From assembly GCA_937871985.1 (NCBI GenBank), contig CALMPB010000298.1, positions 1-15,112 of the forward strand: DNA of 15,112 nucleotides, written 5' to 3'. Below are positions 1 through 8,095 of the stretch, in pieces. This DNA comes from an uncultured Burkholderiaceae bacterium. GTDB lineage: Bacteria > Pseudomonadota > Gammaproteobacteria > Burkholderiales > Burkholderiaceae. Within the stretch, counting starts at the first letter, position 1. Every line of letters starts with the position of its first letter. The notes beneath the pieces were generated by a model. The model had not been told where the DNA came from. It saw nothing but the letters and a program-made list of their open reading frames with translations, and made no database searches. Made by a program: the position numbers and the translations under genes.

Positions 1-497
1 CGCAGGCTGTCGTAGTCTTCGAAAGGCTGGTGGATCCAGGGATTGGTCGGCAGCTTGTCGACGTAATAGTCGGGAGTGGCCTTGGCGTGCCCCTTCCACC
101 ACAGAACCGCGCTGCGCATTTCGGTAATGGCCGGAAACTGCTTGCGCAAATGCTCGCCGACGCGGTTGAAGGTAAGGCCGGTATCGACCATGTCGTCAAC
201 CAGCAACACTTTGCCGTCCAGCGTGCCGCGCGTAATCGTGATGAACTGGGCGATATCCAGGCTGCCCTGCTGGGTGCCCGCCGCCTCGCGGTAGCTGCTG
301 GTGGCCAGGATGCCAAGGGGCACATCGTAAATACGCGACAATACGTCCCCTACCCGCACCCCGCCCCGGGCCAGGCAGACGATTTTCTCGAACTGCCAGC
401 CCGACGCATGGATGTTCAGGGCCAGACGCTCGATAAGGGCGTTGTACTGATCCCAGCTGACCCATAGATCACGATCCGTGCTTGAAGGAAGGGCCAT
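1..497 (-). CDS. Phosphoribosyltransferase family protein (partial, 3' end beyond the window)
   Basis: This gene starts at the ATG at 497-495 and stays open to base 1, giving 165 complete codons before the left edge cuts it. An AGGAG ribosome binding site lies 8 bases before the start. The protein is a type I phosphoribosyltransferase: an ARGGVRVGDVL segment at residues 43-53 fits the phosphate-binding loop, and LLVDDMVDTGLTF at 98-110 is the PRPP-binding signature with its two adjacent aspartates. A WWKGHAKATPDYYV stretch (133-146) follows, as in xanthine/hypoxanthine-type enzymes. Enzymes of this kind transfer a phosphoribosyl group from PRPP to a nucleobase. Its place 86 bases after purA suggests purine salvage, but the base it uses cannot be read from the sequence. 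No signal peptide or membrane segment is visible, so it is probably cytoplasmic. The phosphoribosyltransferase family is secure; the exact substrate is not. Confidence 0.88.
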   Translation of the reverse strand, partial: MALPSSTDRDLWVSWDQYNALIERLALNIHASGWQFEKIVCLARGGVRVGDVLSRIYDVPLGILATSSYREAAGTQQGSLDIAQFITITRGTLDGKVLLVDDMVDTGLTFNRVGEHLRKQFPAITEMRSAVLWWKGHAKATPDYYVDKLPTNPWIHQPFEDYDSL

Positions 498-538
498 GGG
501 AATTTCTCCTGTTCTGATTTTTGCCTGCGGGGAGCGTA

Positions 539-568
539 ATGATACCGGCTCGATGCCCGATCTTGCAA
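539..568 (-). promoter_or_regulatory. Possible promoter before the phosphoribosyltransferase gene
   Basis: Reading the minus strand, a TTGCAA box (563-568) is followed 18 bases later by TATCAT (539-544), matching the sigma-70 consensus at 4 of 6 and 5 of 6 positions. The -35 box sits in the loop of an 8-bp hairpin (TGCCCGAT at 554-561 paired with ATCGGGCA at 568-575). The hairpin has no T-run after it, so it does not look like an intrinsic terminator. The gene could equally be co-transcribed with purA. This is a pattern match only. Confidence 0.3.
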
Positions 569-583
569 TCGGGCACCCGCGGA

Positions 584-1954
<1,371 letters not shown>

Positions 1955-3118
1955 CTACTTGACCGCTCTTGTTTGCCATTTGCCGTTTTCAAGAACCAGT
2001 TCCCGGTCGACGTTGAACTCGTCGACATCGTGAACTTCGCCCGGCAAGGCTTGAACCACGATTTCACCCGCGGCGCGCAAAGCCCGCAACGACTCGACCA
2101 GCGCCGGGTCGCTTCCCCAGGGGGCCCGTATGGCCTTGGCCAGAGGCGCCGGCGGCAATCCCGACGACAGCTTGCGCAGGTCGAGGCTGAAGCCGGTGGC
2201 CGGCCTGCTGCGGCCAAAAGCCTTGCCCATGCCGTCGTAGCGGCCGCCCTTGACCAGCGCGTCATGCCAGCCTTCGGCGTAGATCGAAAACACCACGCCC
2301 GAATGATAGCCATACCCGCTGCCCATATCGGCCAGGTCGATGCTGAAATCGAATTCGGGCAAGGCGCGGATAAGCGTTTGCAGATCGGCCATGGCCGACT
2401 GGATGGCCGGCAAAGCCGGCAAGATGCGCAACGCCTTCTCGATGACCTCGATGCCGCCATACAGCGACGGCAGCTCCAGCAAGGCCTGCAGGCTGGAGGG
2501 ACGGATTTCGGGAACGCGCTTGCCCAGCTCGACCAGGCCGGGCACGTCTTTGGTGCTGAGCAGTTCGCAGATTTCGTCCGCCAAAGGGACGAGCGCCGGA
2601 TCCGAATCGATGATGCTGCGCACCACGCCCGGATGGTTCAAGTCAAGGCGGGGCTGCTGGATGCCCGCGCAGCGCACGCTTTCGACGGCCAGTTGAATGA
2701 TTTCGATATCGGCCTCGACACCGGCATGGCCGAAAATCTCGGCGCCGATCTGCAGCAGCTCGCGCTCGGAGAGCAGGCCGGTGGGACGGGCATGCAGGAC
2801 CGTGCCGCAATAGCACAGGCGCGTGACGCCCTGGCGATTGAGCAAGTGCGCGTCGATGCGCGACACCTGCGGTGTCATGTCGGCCCGTACGCCCATGGTG
2901 CGTCCCGACAACTGGTCGACCAGTTTGCAGGTGCGCAAATTAAGGTCGCCGCCGGCGCCCGACAGCAAGGAATCGATGTATTCGACCAGCGGCGGCGCCA
3001 CCAGCTCGAACCCGTATGTACGATACAAATCAAGCAGATCGCGCCGCAGCTCTTCGATGCGGCGCGCTTCGGCGGGAAGAATATCGGCCAGACTTTCCGG
3101 CAATAACCAATTGGACAT
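1955..3118 (-). CDS. hisZ: ATP phosphoribosyltransferase regulatory subunit
   Basis: HisZ is a catalytically diverted relative of histidyl-tRNA synthetase. It binds the short form of HisG to build the octameric ATP phosphoribosyltransferase that opens histidine biosynthesis, and takes part in feedback inhibition by histidine. The protein (387 residues from 3118, 388 from 3121) keeps the class II synthetase core: a motif-2-like region ([12 protein letters not shown], about 103-114), a [14 protein letters not shown] segment (about 271-284) standing for the histidine A loop, and a motif-3-like [12 protein letters not shown] (about 291-302). It lacks the C-terminal anticodon-binding domain that the true HisS in this window has. 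Two tandem ATGs (3121 and 3118) are possible starts; 3118 is 7 bases after an AGGG ribosome binding site and is preferred. Its presence implies a short-form HisG elsewhere in the genome. Confidence 0.95.
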   Translation of the reverse strand: MSNWLLPESLADILPAEARRIEELRRDLLDLYRTYGFELVAPPLVEYIDSLLSGAGGDLNLRTCKLVDQLSGRTMGVRADMTPQVSRIDAHLLNRQGVTRLCYCGTVLHARPTGLLSERELLQIGAEIFGHAGVEADIEIIQLAVESVRCAGIQQPRLDLNHPGVVRSIIDSDPALVPLADEICELLSTKDVPGLVELGKRVPEIRPSSLQALLELPSLYGGIEVIEKALRILPALPAIQSAMADLQTLIRALPEFDFSIDLADMGSGYGYHSGVVFSIYAEGWHDALVKGGRYDGMGKAFGRSRPATGFSLDLRKLSSGLPPAPLAKAIRAPWGSDPALVESLRALRAAGEIVVQALPGEVHDVDEFNVDRELVLENGKWQTRAVK

Positions 3119-3155
3119 CATTCAGCCCTGAAAAAACCTCGTAAATGCGTCAGCC

Positions 3156-3196
3156 AAACAAAAAGCGACTTGGGGCGTAAGCCCGCCAAGTCGCTT
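3156..3196 (-). terminator. Intrinsic terminator-like hairpin in the hisZ leader
   Basis: Perfect 11-bp arms AAGCGACTTGG (3163-3173) and CCAAGTCGCTT (3186-3196) enclose an inner 3-bp GGC/GCC pair with a four-base loop. On the minus strand the hairpin runs straight into TTTTTGTTT, the usual form of a Rho-independent terminator. The plus-strand side has no T-run, so it is one-directional. It lies 35 bases before the hisZ start. It either closes the hfq-hflX-hflK-hflC transcript or acts as an attenuator within the hisZ leader. Confidence 0.8.
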
Positions 3197-3221
3197 GCGG
3201 ATGTATTCAAACTTACGGCGT

Positions 3222-3250
3222 ATTGTACCGTGTTGTTGCCTTAACCCCAA
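3222..3250 (-). promoter_or_regulatory. hisZ: Candidate sigma-70 promoter for hisZ-purA
   Basis: On the minus strand TTGGGG (3245-3250) and TACAAT (3222-3227) are separated by exactly 17 bases. The -10 box matches 5 of 6 consensus positions and the -35 box 3 of 6. Transcription would begin near 3215, upstream of the terminator-like hairpin at 3156-3196, so the hairpin would lie in the 5' leader. No other convincing promoter is seen between hflC and hisZ, and the 35 bases after the hairpin leave little room for one. Confidence 0.45.
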
Positions 3251-3288
3251 ATGGCGGATCCGCTTTTTGTGGCGGATTCACCATTTGG
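3247..3288 (-). repeat. Long hairpin just after hflC
   Basis: Two 17-base arms (3247-3263 and 3272-3288) pair with one mismatch and one G-T wobble around an 8-base loop. The outer ends are CCAAATGG and CCATTTGG, and the inner part holds the perfect palindrome GCGGATCCGC. It begins 4 bases after the hflC stop codon. No T-run follows on the minus strand, so it is not a standard intrinsic terminator. It could protect the 3' end of the hflC message, assist termination, or be a protein-binding site next to the candidate hisZ promoter. Confidence 0.7.
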
Positions 3289-3292
3289 CGGT

Positions 3293-4180
3293 TCAGGGCG
3301 CGGTGGCGCCCGTTCCTTTGGGCGTCGCCCAGTACTTGAAGAAATCGGATTTGGGGCTCAGCACCATGAGATCGCTGGGCTTGGAGAAGATTTCCTTGTA
3401 GGCGTCCAGGCTTTTATAGAAGCTGTAGAACTGGGGGTTCTTGCTGTAGGCCTGATTGTAGATGGCGGCCGCGGTGGCATCGCCCTCGCCCTTTATGCCT
3501 TGCGCTTTGGCATAGGCCGTGGCCAGAAGCTCTTCGCGCTGGCGGTCGGCCTGGGCGCGGATTTTTTCGCTGTCGGCCGCGCCGGTGGCGCGCAGGCGGT
3601 TGGCTTCTTCCTTGCGCTCGGCTTCCATGCGCCGATAGACGGATTCGGAGATCTCGGGCGCGAAATCGATGCGGCGCAAACGCACGTCGACCACATCCAC
3701 CCCCAGCGGCTTGGCGCGCGCATCCACGTTGTGCAGCATTTCCTGCATGATGGCGCCCCGTTCGTTGGACACCACCTGCTTGACGGTGCGCACGTTGACC
3801 GAGGCGTTGAGCGCGTCGCGGATCTGCGCCGAAAGGCGCTCTTCGGCGGCGCGCGTGTTGGAGCCGAAGGTGACGTAGAACAGGCGCGGATCCACGATGC
3901 GCCATTTCACGAAGGAGTCGATGAGAAGGTTTTTCTTTTCGGCGGTCTGGATGCGCTCGGGATCCTTGCTTTCGATGGTTTGCAGGCGCTTGTCGAGAAA
4001 CACCACGTTTTCAAAGGGAGGCGGCAGCTTGAAGTACAAGCCCGGCTCGGTAATGGTTTCCCGCACCTCGCCCAGGGCGAACACCAGGGCCGAGTCGCGT
4101 TCGCGCACGATGAATACGCAGGAAGACAATATGGCCAGAACGATAATCAGGCCGATCAGGTAAGGAAAGGAACGTTGCAT
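3293..4180 (-). CDS. hflC: SPFH-domain membrane protein, FtsH modulator HflC
   Basis: HflC and HflK form a large inner-membrane assembly that surrounds the FtsH protease and restricts its access to membrane substrates. The 295-residue protein has one N-terminal membrane segment (about residues 5-25), then a stomatin/prohibitin (SPFH) domain from about residue 25 (FIVRERDSALVFALGEVRE). A charged coiled-coil stretch follows (about 183-230, rich in E, R, K and A). The VDVVDVRLRRIDFAPEISESVYRRM segment region (161-185) is typical of HflC. The ATG at 4180 is 13 bases after the hflK stop, with a GAGG ribosome binding site 8 bases upstream. It ends the hfq-hflX-hflK-hflC block and is followed by two hairpins. 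Identity is secure from sequence and gene order. Confidence 0.96.
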   Translation of the reverse strand: MQRSFPYLIGLIIVLAILSSCVFIVRERDSALVFALGEVRETITEPGLYFKLPPPFENVVFLDKRLQTIESKDPERIQTAEKKNLLIDSFVKWRIVDPRLFYVTFGSNTRAAEERLSAQIRDALNASVNVRTVKQVVSNERGAIMQEMLHNVDARAKPLGVDVVDVRLRRIDFAPEISESVYRRMEAERKEEANRLRATGAADSEKIRAQADRQREELLATAYAKAQGIKGEGDATAAAIYNQAYSKNPQFYSFYKSLDAYKEIFSKPSDLMVLSPKSDFFKYWATPKGTGATAP

Positions 4181-4193
4181 GATGGGCCTCGGG

Positions 4194-5501
4194 TTAGCGC
4201 GAGAAACGATTCACAGACAGGGAGTTCTGCGAAGCCGGCCCGTTGCCGTAGGGGCTGGGGCGACTGCTTCCCGTGGTGCCGGCGGCGCTTTTTGCCGGCG
4301 CGGGCGGCGTGCTGGCGGCGGCGCCGGCCGCCGCCGCGGCGTTATGGTTGCCCGCGTCGCGAGACACCTGCTGGATGATTTTGTCCAGCGGCAGGTACAG
4401 CATATTGTTGCCGGCCTGGGCATCCAGCATGACCTTGCCGGTATTGGCCAGTATGGTTTGCATGGTCGAAAGATACATGCGCTCGCGGGTGATGTCGGGA
4501 GCTTTGGCGAATTCGGACTCGACGCTGGAAAAACGCGCAGTATCGCCCTTCGCGTCGCCGACGACCTTGGCCCGGTAGCCTTCGGCGTCCTGAACCATGC
4601 GAGCCACCTGGCCCTGGGCTTCAGGCACCACCTTGCTGGCATACGCATTGCCTTCGTTGATTTGGCGCTCGCGATCCTGGCCGGCCTTGACCGCGTCGTC
4701 GAACGCCGCCTGCACCTGCTCGGGCGGCTGCACGTTTTGAATGGCGACGGTGCTCAGTTGTATGCCGGTTTGATAGCGGTCGAGAATGGTCTGGGCAAGT
4801 TTTTGAACCTGGGCGGCGATTTCGGTTCGGCCGGAATACAGCACCGAGTCCATGGGCTGCTGACCCACGACTTCGCGCATGGCGGTTTCGGCCGCCTGGC
4901 GGACGGATTCGTCGGGATTGCTGGTTTTGAACAAGTAATCGGGAGCCCCGTTGCTGCTCAGGCGGTACTGCACGACGAACTGCAGGTCGACGATGTTTTC
5001 GTCGGTGGTAAGCATGAGCGATTCGGGCAGAACCTTGTTGCGCGCCGACCCGCGAAAGCCCACTTCGAAAGTACGCAGTTGGGAAATATTGACGGTCTGG
5101 TCGTTTTCGATGGGGTACGGCAGGCGCCACTGCAGGCCAGGCCCCAGCGTTTTGGTGTATTTGCCGAACTTGGTGATGACGGCCACCTGCCCTTCCTGGA
5201 CGATCATGAAGCCGCTGGCCAGCCACAACAGGACGATGACGATCGCCGCCACGATGAACAGCTTTGGAGAACCGCTGGGCATGGACAATACCGGCCCGCC
5301 GCCTCCGTTGCCGCCGCCCTGGCCGCCGCGGCGGGGCTTGCGCCCGAACAGCGCGCCGATACGGCTGTTGAAATCGCGCCATACCTCGTCCAGATCGGGA
5401 GGGCCTTCGCCCGGCCGGCGCGGCGGCTCGTTGTTGCCGTTATTGTTGCCACGCCCCCAACCAGGGTCATTCAGATTGAAGATTTTGGATATTAAGCGCA
5501 T
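4194..5501 (-). CDS. hflK: SPFH-domain membrane protein, FtsH modulator HflK
   Basis: HflK is the partner of HflC in the complex that encloses FtsH at the inner membrane. The 435-residue protein opens with a cytoplasmic tail rich in glycine, asparagine and proline (residues 10-75), as in other HflK proteins. A membrane segment follows (about 80-101), then the SPFH domain (about 102-285) and a helical region ending in an Ala/Pro-rich tail (387-435). The start is the ATG at 5501, giving MRLISKIFNLNDPGWGRG; an AGGA ribosome binding site 5 bases upstream supports it over the in-frame ATG at 5561, which would add 20 residues unlike the family. The first 35 bases overlap the end of hflX in another frame, so translation is probably coupled. 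Identity is secure. Confidence 0.96.
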   Translation of the reverse strand: MRLISKIFNLNDPGWGRGNNNGNNEPPRRPGEGPPDLDEVWRDFNSRIGALFGRKPRRGGQGGGNGGGGPVLSMPSGSPKLFIVAAIVIVLLWLASGFMIVQEGQVAVITKFGKYTKTLGPGLQWRLPYPIENDQTVNISQLRTFEVGFRGSARNKVLPESLMLTTDENIVDLQFVVQYRLSSNGAPDYLFKTSNPDESVRQAAETAMREVVGQQPMDSVLYSGRTEIAAQVQKLAQTILDRYQTGIQLSTVAIQNVQPPEQVQAAFDDAVKAGQDRERQINEGNAYASKVVPEAQGQVARMVQDAEGYRAKVVGDAKGDTARFSSVESEFAKAPDITRERMYLSTMQTILANTGKVMLDAQAGNNMLYLPLDKIIQQVSRDAGNHNAAAAAGAAASTPPAPAKSAAGTTGSSRPSPYGNGPASQNSLSVNRFSR

Positions 5502-6573
5502 TGTTTCCTGCGATCTGACCGGATTCGACGATTGCCCCACGCAAGCCATCCAAGCCGGCACGCCTTAGGGCGCTTACAAATACTCGTGCAATGGTACCAT
5601 GTTCATCGCGCTCGACCCGGGGCTCGTACCCGGCCTCGTCGATCTTGTTGTAGACCAGTATGCGCGGGACGTCGTCGGCGCCGATGTCCGCCAAAACCTT
5701 GTCGACTTCGGCCATTTGCTCGTCTCGTTGAGGGCTGGCGGCATCCACCACATGCAGCAGCAGGTCGGCGTGCACGGTTTCTTCCAGGGTGGCCCGGAAG
5801 GCGGCGATCAGGGTCGGCGGCAGGTCGCGGATGAACCCCACGGTATCCGAAACGACCACCTGGCCGGCGCCTTCGATCCAGAGACGGCGCGACGTGGTGT
5901 CGAGCGTGGCGAAAAGCTGGTCGGCGGCATAGGCCCCCGCCCTCGTCAGCGCATTGAAAAGCGTGGATTTGCCGGCGTTGGTGTATCCCACCAACGATAC
6001 CGACAAGACGCCGCCGCGCATGCGGGAGCGCCGCTGCGTGGTGCGCTGGCGCTGGGCGCGCGCCAGGCGTTCCTTGAGCAGGCGGACTTTGTCGCCGATC
6101 AGGCGGCGATCCATTTCAAGCTGCGCCTCGCCCGGACCGCGCATGCCTATTCCGCCGCGCTGCCTTTCAAGGTGGCTCCACATGCGGGTAAGCCGTGTGG
6201 ACAAATGCTGCAACTGGGCCAGCTCGACCTGGAGCTTGCCCTCATGGCTTTTGGCCCGCAGGGCGAAAACGTCCAGAATGAGCGCCACGCGGTCGACGAC
6301 CCGGCGGTTGAAGCCGCGCTCCAGGTTGCGCTGCTGGGCCGGGGTGAGCGCCTGATCGAACAGAATGATCTCGGCCTCGGACGAATCGGCGATGAGAACC
6401 CCTTCTTCCAGCTTGCCCGTGCCGATGAAGTAGGCGGCATCGGGCCGCGACCGCCTGGCCACCACGGTTCCGACGATTTCGGCGCCGGCGCCTTTGGCCA
6501 GCATGGCGAATTCATCGGCATGCGCCTGGAAATCGGGCGTGCCGAGATCCACGCTTACAATCAGCGCCTTCAT
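5467..6573 (-). CDS. hflX: Ribosome-associated GTPase HflX
   Basis: HflX is an OBG-like GTPase that binds the 50S subunit and, in E. coli, splits stalled ribosomes after heat stress. The 368-residue protein has the N-terminal glycine-rich HflX domain (residues 1-190, including the conserved GGIGMRGPGEAQLE at 140-153 and a coiled-coil linker). The G domain follows: G1 GYTNAGKS at 196-203, G3 DTVGF at 243-247, G4 NKID at 309-312. The ATG at 6573 gives MKALIVSVDLGTP; an in-frame GTG at 6582 would add three residues. Neither has a clear ribosome binding site, and a short frame (ATG TGC GCG CCA TGA from 6584) ends over the start codon. The gene follows hfq, as in many proteobacteria, and overlaps hflK by 35 bases. 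Identity is secure; the exact start is less so. Confidence 0.95.
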   Translation of the reverse strand: MKALIVSVDLGTPDFQAHADEFAMLAKGAGAEIVGTVVARRSRPDAAYFIGTGKLEEGVLIADSSEAEIILFDQALTPAQQRNLERGFNRRVVDRVALILDVFALRAKSHEGKLQVELAQLQHLSTRLTRMWSHLERQRGGIGMRGPGEAQLEMDRRLIGDKVRLLKERLARAQRQRTTQRRSRMRGGVLSVSLVGYTNAGKSTLFNALTRAGAYAADQLFATLDTTSRRLWIEGAGQVVVSDTVGFIRDLPPTLIAAFRATLEETVHADLLLHVVDAASPQRDEQMAEVDKVLADIGADDVPRILVYNKIDEAGYEPRVERDEHGTIARVFVSALRRAGLDGLRGAIVESGQIAGNNALNIQNLQSE

Positions 6574-6593
6574 GGCGCGCACATAAACGAAAT

Positions 6594-6621
6594 ACCCGCC
6601 GGCGCGTGGCGCACAGCGGGT
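6594..6621 (-). repeat. Hairpin between hfq and hflX
   Basis: The arms ACCCGC (6594-6599) and GCGGGT (6616-6621) enclose a second GCGC/GCGC stem (6602-6605 with 6609-6612) around a three-base loop, with a small internal bulge. On the minus strand the hairpin is followed by ATTTCGTTTAT, which is T-rich but not an unbroken T-run. It may be a partial terminator or a processing site that sets hflX expression relative to hfq. It lies 20 bases before the hflX ATG. Confidence 0.5.
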
Positions 6622-6651
6622 GTTGTTCGACGGTTCTGTGGAAGGATGGGA

Positions 6652-6891
6652 TTATTCAGCAGCTTGATCATCCGTCTGGAAGGAAACCGGGCGGGCCGGA
6701 ACAACGGTGGAAATGGCGTGCTTGTACACCATTTGTGTAACTGTGTTGCGCAACAGAACGACATACTGGTCGAACGATTCGACCTGTCCCTGCAGTTTGA
6801 TTCCGTTGACGAGATAGATGGACACGGGCACGTGATCCTTGCGCAGGGCATTGAGGAACGGATCTTGTAGTGTTTGCCCTTTATTGCTCAT
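6652..6891 (-). CDS. hfq: RNA chaperone Hfq
   Basis: Hfq is a hexameric Sm-like protein that binds small RNAs and mRNAs and promotes their pairing. The 79-residue protein contains the full Sm fold: Sm1 covers residues 9-43 (DPFLNALR through [17 protein letters not shown]) and Sm2 contains YKHAIS near 56-61. Gln9, Lys32, Tyr43 and the Tyr-Lys-His triplet match proximal-face residues Gln8, Lys31, Phe42 and Tyr55-Lys56-His57 of E. coli Hfq. The rim patch reads RKDH (17-20) where E. coli has RRER, so it is less arginine-rich. The C-terminal tail is short and ends in an acidic DDQAAE, unlike the long E. coli tail. The ATG at 6891 is chosen because MSNKGQ matches the family start and a GGAG site lies 8 bases upstream; an in-frame upstream start at 6936 would add 15 unrelated residues. 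Confidence 0.98.
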   Translation of the reverse strand: MSNKGQTLQDPFLNALRKDHVPVSIYLVNGIKLQGQVESFDQYVVLLRNTVTQMVYKHAISTVVPARPVSFQTDDQAAE

Positions 6892-7012
6892 TGGCTTTGC
6901 TCCAATTGTGTTGTTATTTAAGATGACACATCTCAAACATGTACTTTACAGGGTTTTCCCCTGTTTTGCTACGACAGAGGCTTGATTTAGTGTATATTTT
7001 CACGCCGCTTTT
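6892..7012 (-). promoter_or_regulatory. hfq: AT-rich leader of hfq
   Basis: These 121 bases between hisC and hfq are clearly more AT-rich than the surrounding coding DNA and probably hold the hfq promoter. No pair of boxes fits well; AT-rich candidates are TATACA and CTAAAT near 6985-6999, and TTAAAT near 6916-6922. A small inverted repeat ACAGGG/CCCTGT with a five-base loop lies at 6948-6964. Just before the ribosome binding site, 6910-6918 reads AATAACAAC on the minus strand, three consecutive A-R-N triplets of the type bound by the distal face of Hfq. No terminator for hisC is visible, so some read-through into hfq is likely. Confidence 0.5.
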
Positions 7013-8095
7013 TTACTGGGCATTACGCAGTATTTCGGCCAGCTCGGTATATAGACGCTTGCAATCGCTTTCGGTTCCCACGGTAATGCGTAAAAACTGG
7101 TCGATGCGCGGCTGGGCGAAATGACGCACCAGGACGCCGCGCTTGCGCAGCTCGGCGTAAAGGTCGGCCCCCGCCCTGTCGGGATGCCGGGCGAATATGA
7201 AATTGGCCTGGCTGGGCAGAACCTGCATGCCCAATCCGGGCAAGCGGCGCACCAGGTTTTCGCGGGCGTTCATGACCTTGCAGCGGGTCGACTCGAAATA
7301 CGCGGTATCGTCCATGGCCGCCTGCGCCGCCGCCTGGGCAAGGCGATCCAGGGGGTAGGAGTTGAAGCTGTTCTTGACGCGCATCAGCCCTTCGACGATG
7401 GCTTTGCCGCCCATGGCGAACCCCACCCTTATCCCCGCCAGTGAGCGCGACTTGGACAAAGTCTGGATCACGACCAGGTTCTCGTGCAGCTCGAGCAGGG
7501 AAACCGCCGAATCCGCGCCGAAATCCACATAGGCCTCGTCGATGACGACCGGGGTGTCGGGGTTCGCGGCGGCGATGGCCTGAATATCGGACAGCGGCAA
7601 GGCCGTGCCGGTGGGCGCGTTGGGATTGGCGAAAATAATGCCCGCGGGCGCCACCGGATGCGCCGCCGTGTAATCGCCCGCCCGGATCGAAAAATCGTCG
7701 GCCAGGGGGATGATTCGGTAAGGCACCTTGTACAGATTGCAATAGGTCGGGTAGAAGCTGTAGGAGATATCCGGCATCAGCAAAGGCCTGTCGCCGTGCA
7801 GGAACAGGCCATGGAACACATGAGCCAGGACTTCGTCCGAACCATTGCCCACGAACACCTGATCCGGTTCGATGCCGTTCAGCCGGGCGATGCTTTCGCG
7901 CAGGGCCGTGGATTCCGGATCGGGATACAGGCGCAGGCGGTCGTCCGCCGCGGCCCGGATCGCCTCGATGACCTTGGGCGAAGGGCCGTAGGGATGCTCG
8001 TTGGTATTGAGCTTCAATAAATTGGCAACCTTGGGCTGCTCGCCCGGCGTATAGGGCGCCAGCCCGGCAACCGGGTCACTCCAGAAACGGCTCAC
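7013..8095 (-). CDS. hisC: Histidinol-phosphate aminotransferase
   Basis: HisC is a PLP-dependent class I/II aminotransferase that converts imidazole acetol phosphate and glutamate to histidinol phosphate and 2-oxoglutarate. The 360-residue protein shows the fold-type I landmarks: [14 protein letters not shown] at 28-40, GNGSDE at 83-88 (phosphate binding), NPNAPTG at 157-163, DEAYVDF at 186-192, the PLP lysine at 215 within [10 protein letters not shown], and RITVG at 336-340 with the carboxylate-binding arginine. The start codon is GTG at 8095, directly after the der stop TGA and in the same frame, with an AGGGGG ribosome binding site about 6 bases upstream. It stands away from any other his biosynthesis gene except hisZ, so it may be a second hisC copy in this genome. 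Broader aromatic aminotransferase activity is possible for such copies. Confidence 0.93.
   Translation of the reverse strand: MSRFWSDPVAGLAPYTPGEQPKVANLLKLNTNEHPYGPSPKVIEAIRAAADDRLRLYPDPESTALRESIARLNGIEPDQVFVGNGSDEVLAHVFHGLFLHGDRPLLMPDISYSFYPTYCNLYKVPYRIIPLADDFSIRAGDYTAAHPVAPAGIIFANPNAPTGTALPLSDIQAIAAANPDTPVVIDEAYVDFGADSAVSLLELHENLVVIQTLSKSRSLAGIRVGFAMGGKAIVEGLMRVKNSFNSYPLDRLAQAAAQAAMDDTAYFESTRCKVMNARENLVRRLPGLGMQVLPSQANFIFARHPDRAGADLYAELRKRGVLVRHFAQPRIDQFLRITVGTESDCKRLYTELAEILRNAQ

Noticed and set aside
3211..3282. A 23-codon minus-strand frame (ATG to TAA) between hflC and hisZ
   Set aside because: It has no ribosome binding site, starts inside a hairpin arm and ends on the hisZ promoter candidate.
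3251..5495. Two long plus-strand frames opposite hflC and hflK
   Set aside because: Both mirror the minus-strand genes and have no family features.
5599..6870. A 423-codon plus-strand frame opposite hflX and hfq
   Set aside because: It is antisense to two certain genes with no recognisable motif.
6892..6936. Upstream start of hfq at 6936
   Set aside because: The extra 15 residues do not resemble Hfq, and the start at 6891 has a good ribosome binding site.
6948..6964. Small hairpin ACAGGG/CCCTGT as a terminator of hisC
   Set aside because: On the minus strand it is followed by AAAGTAC, not a T-run. The few T bases lie on the plus-strand side, where no gene is transcribed.
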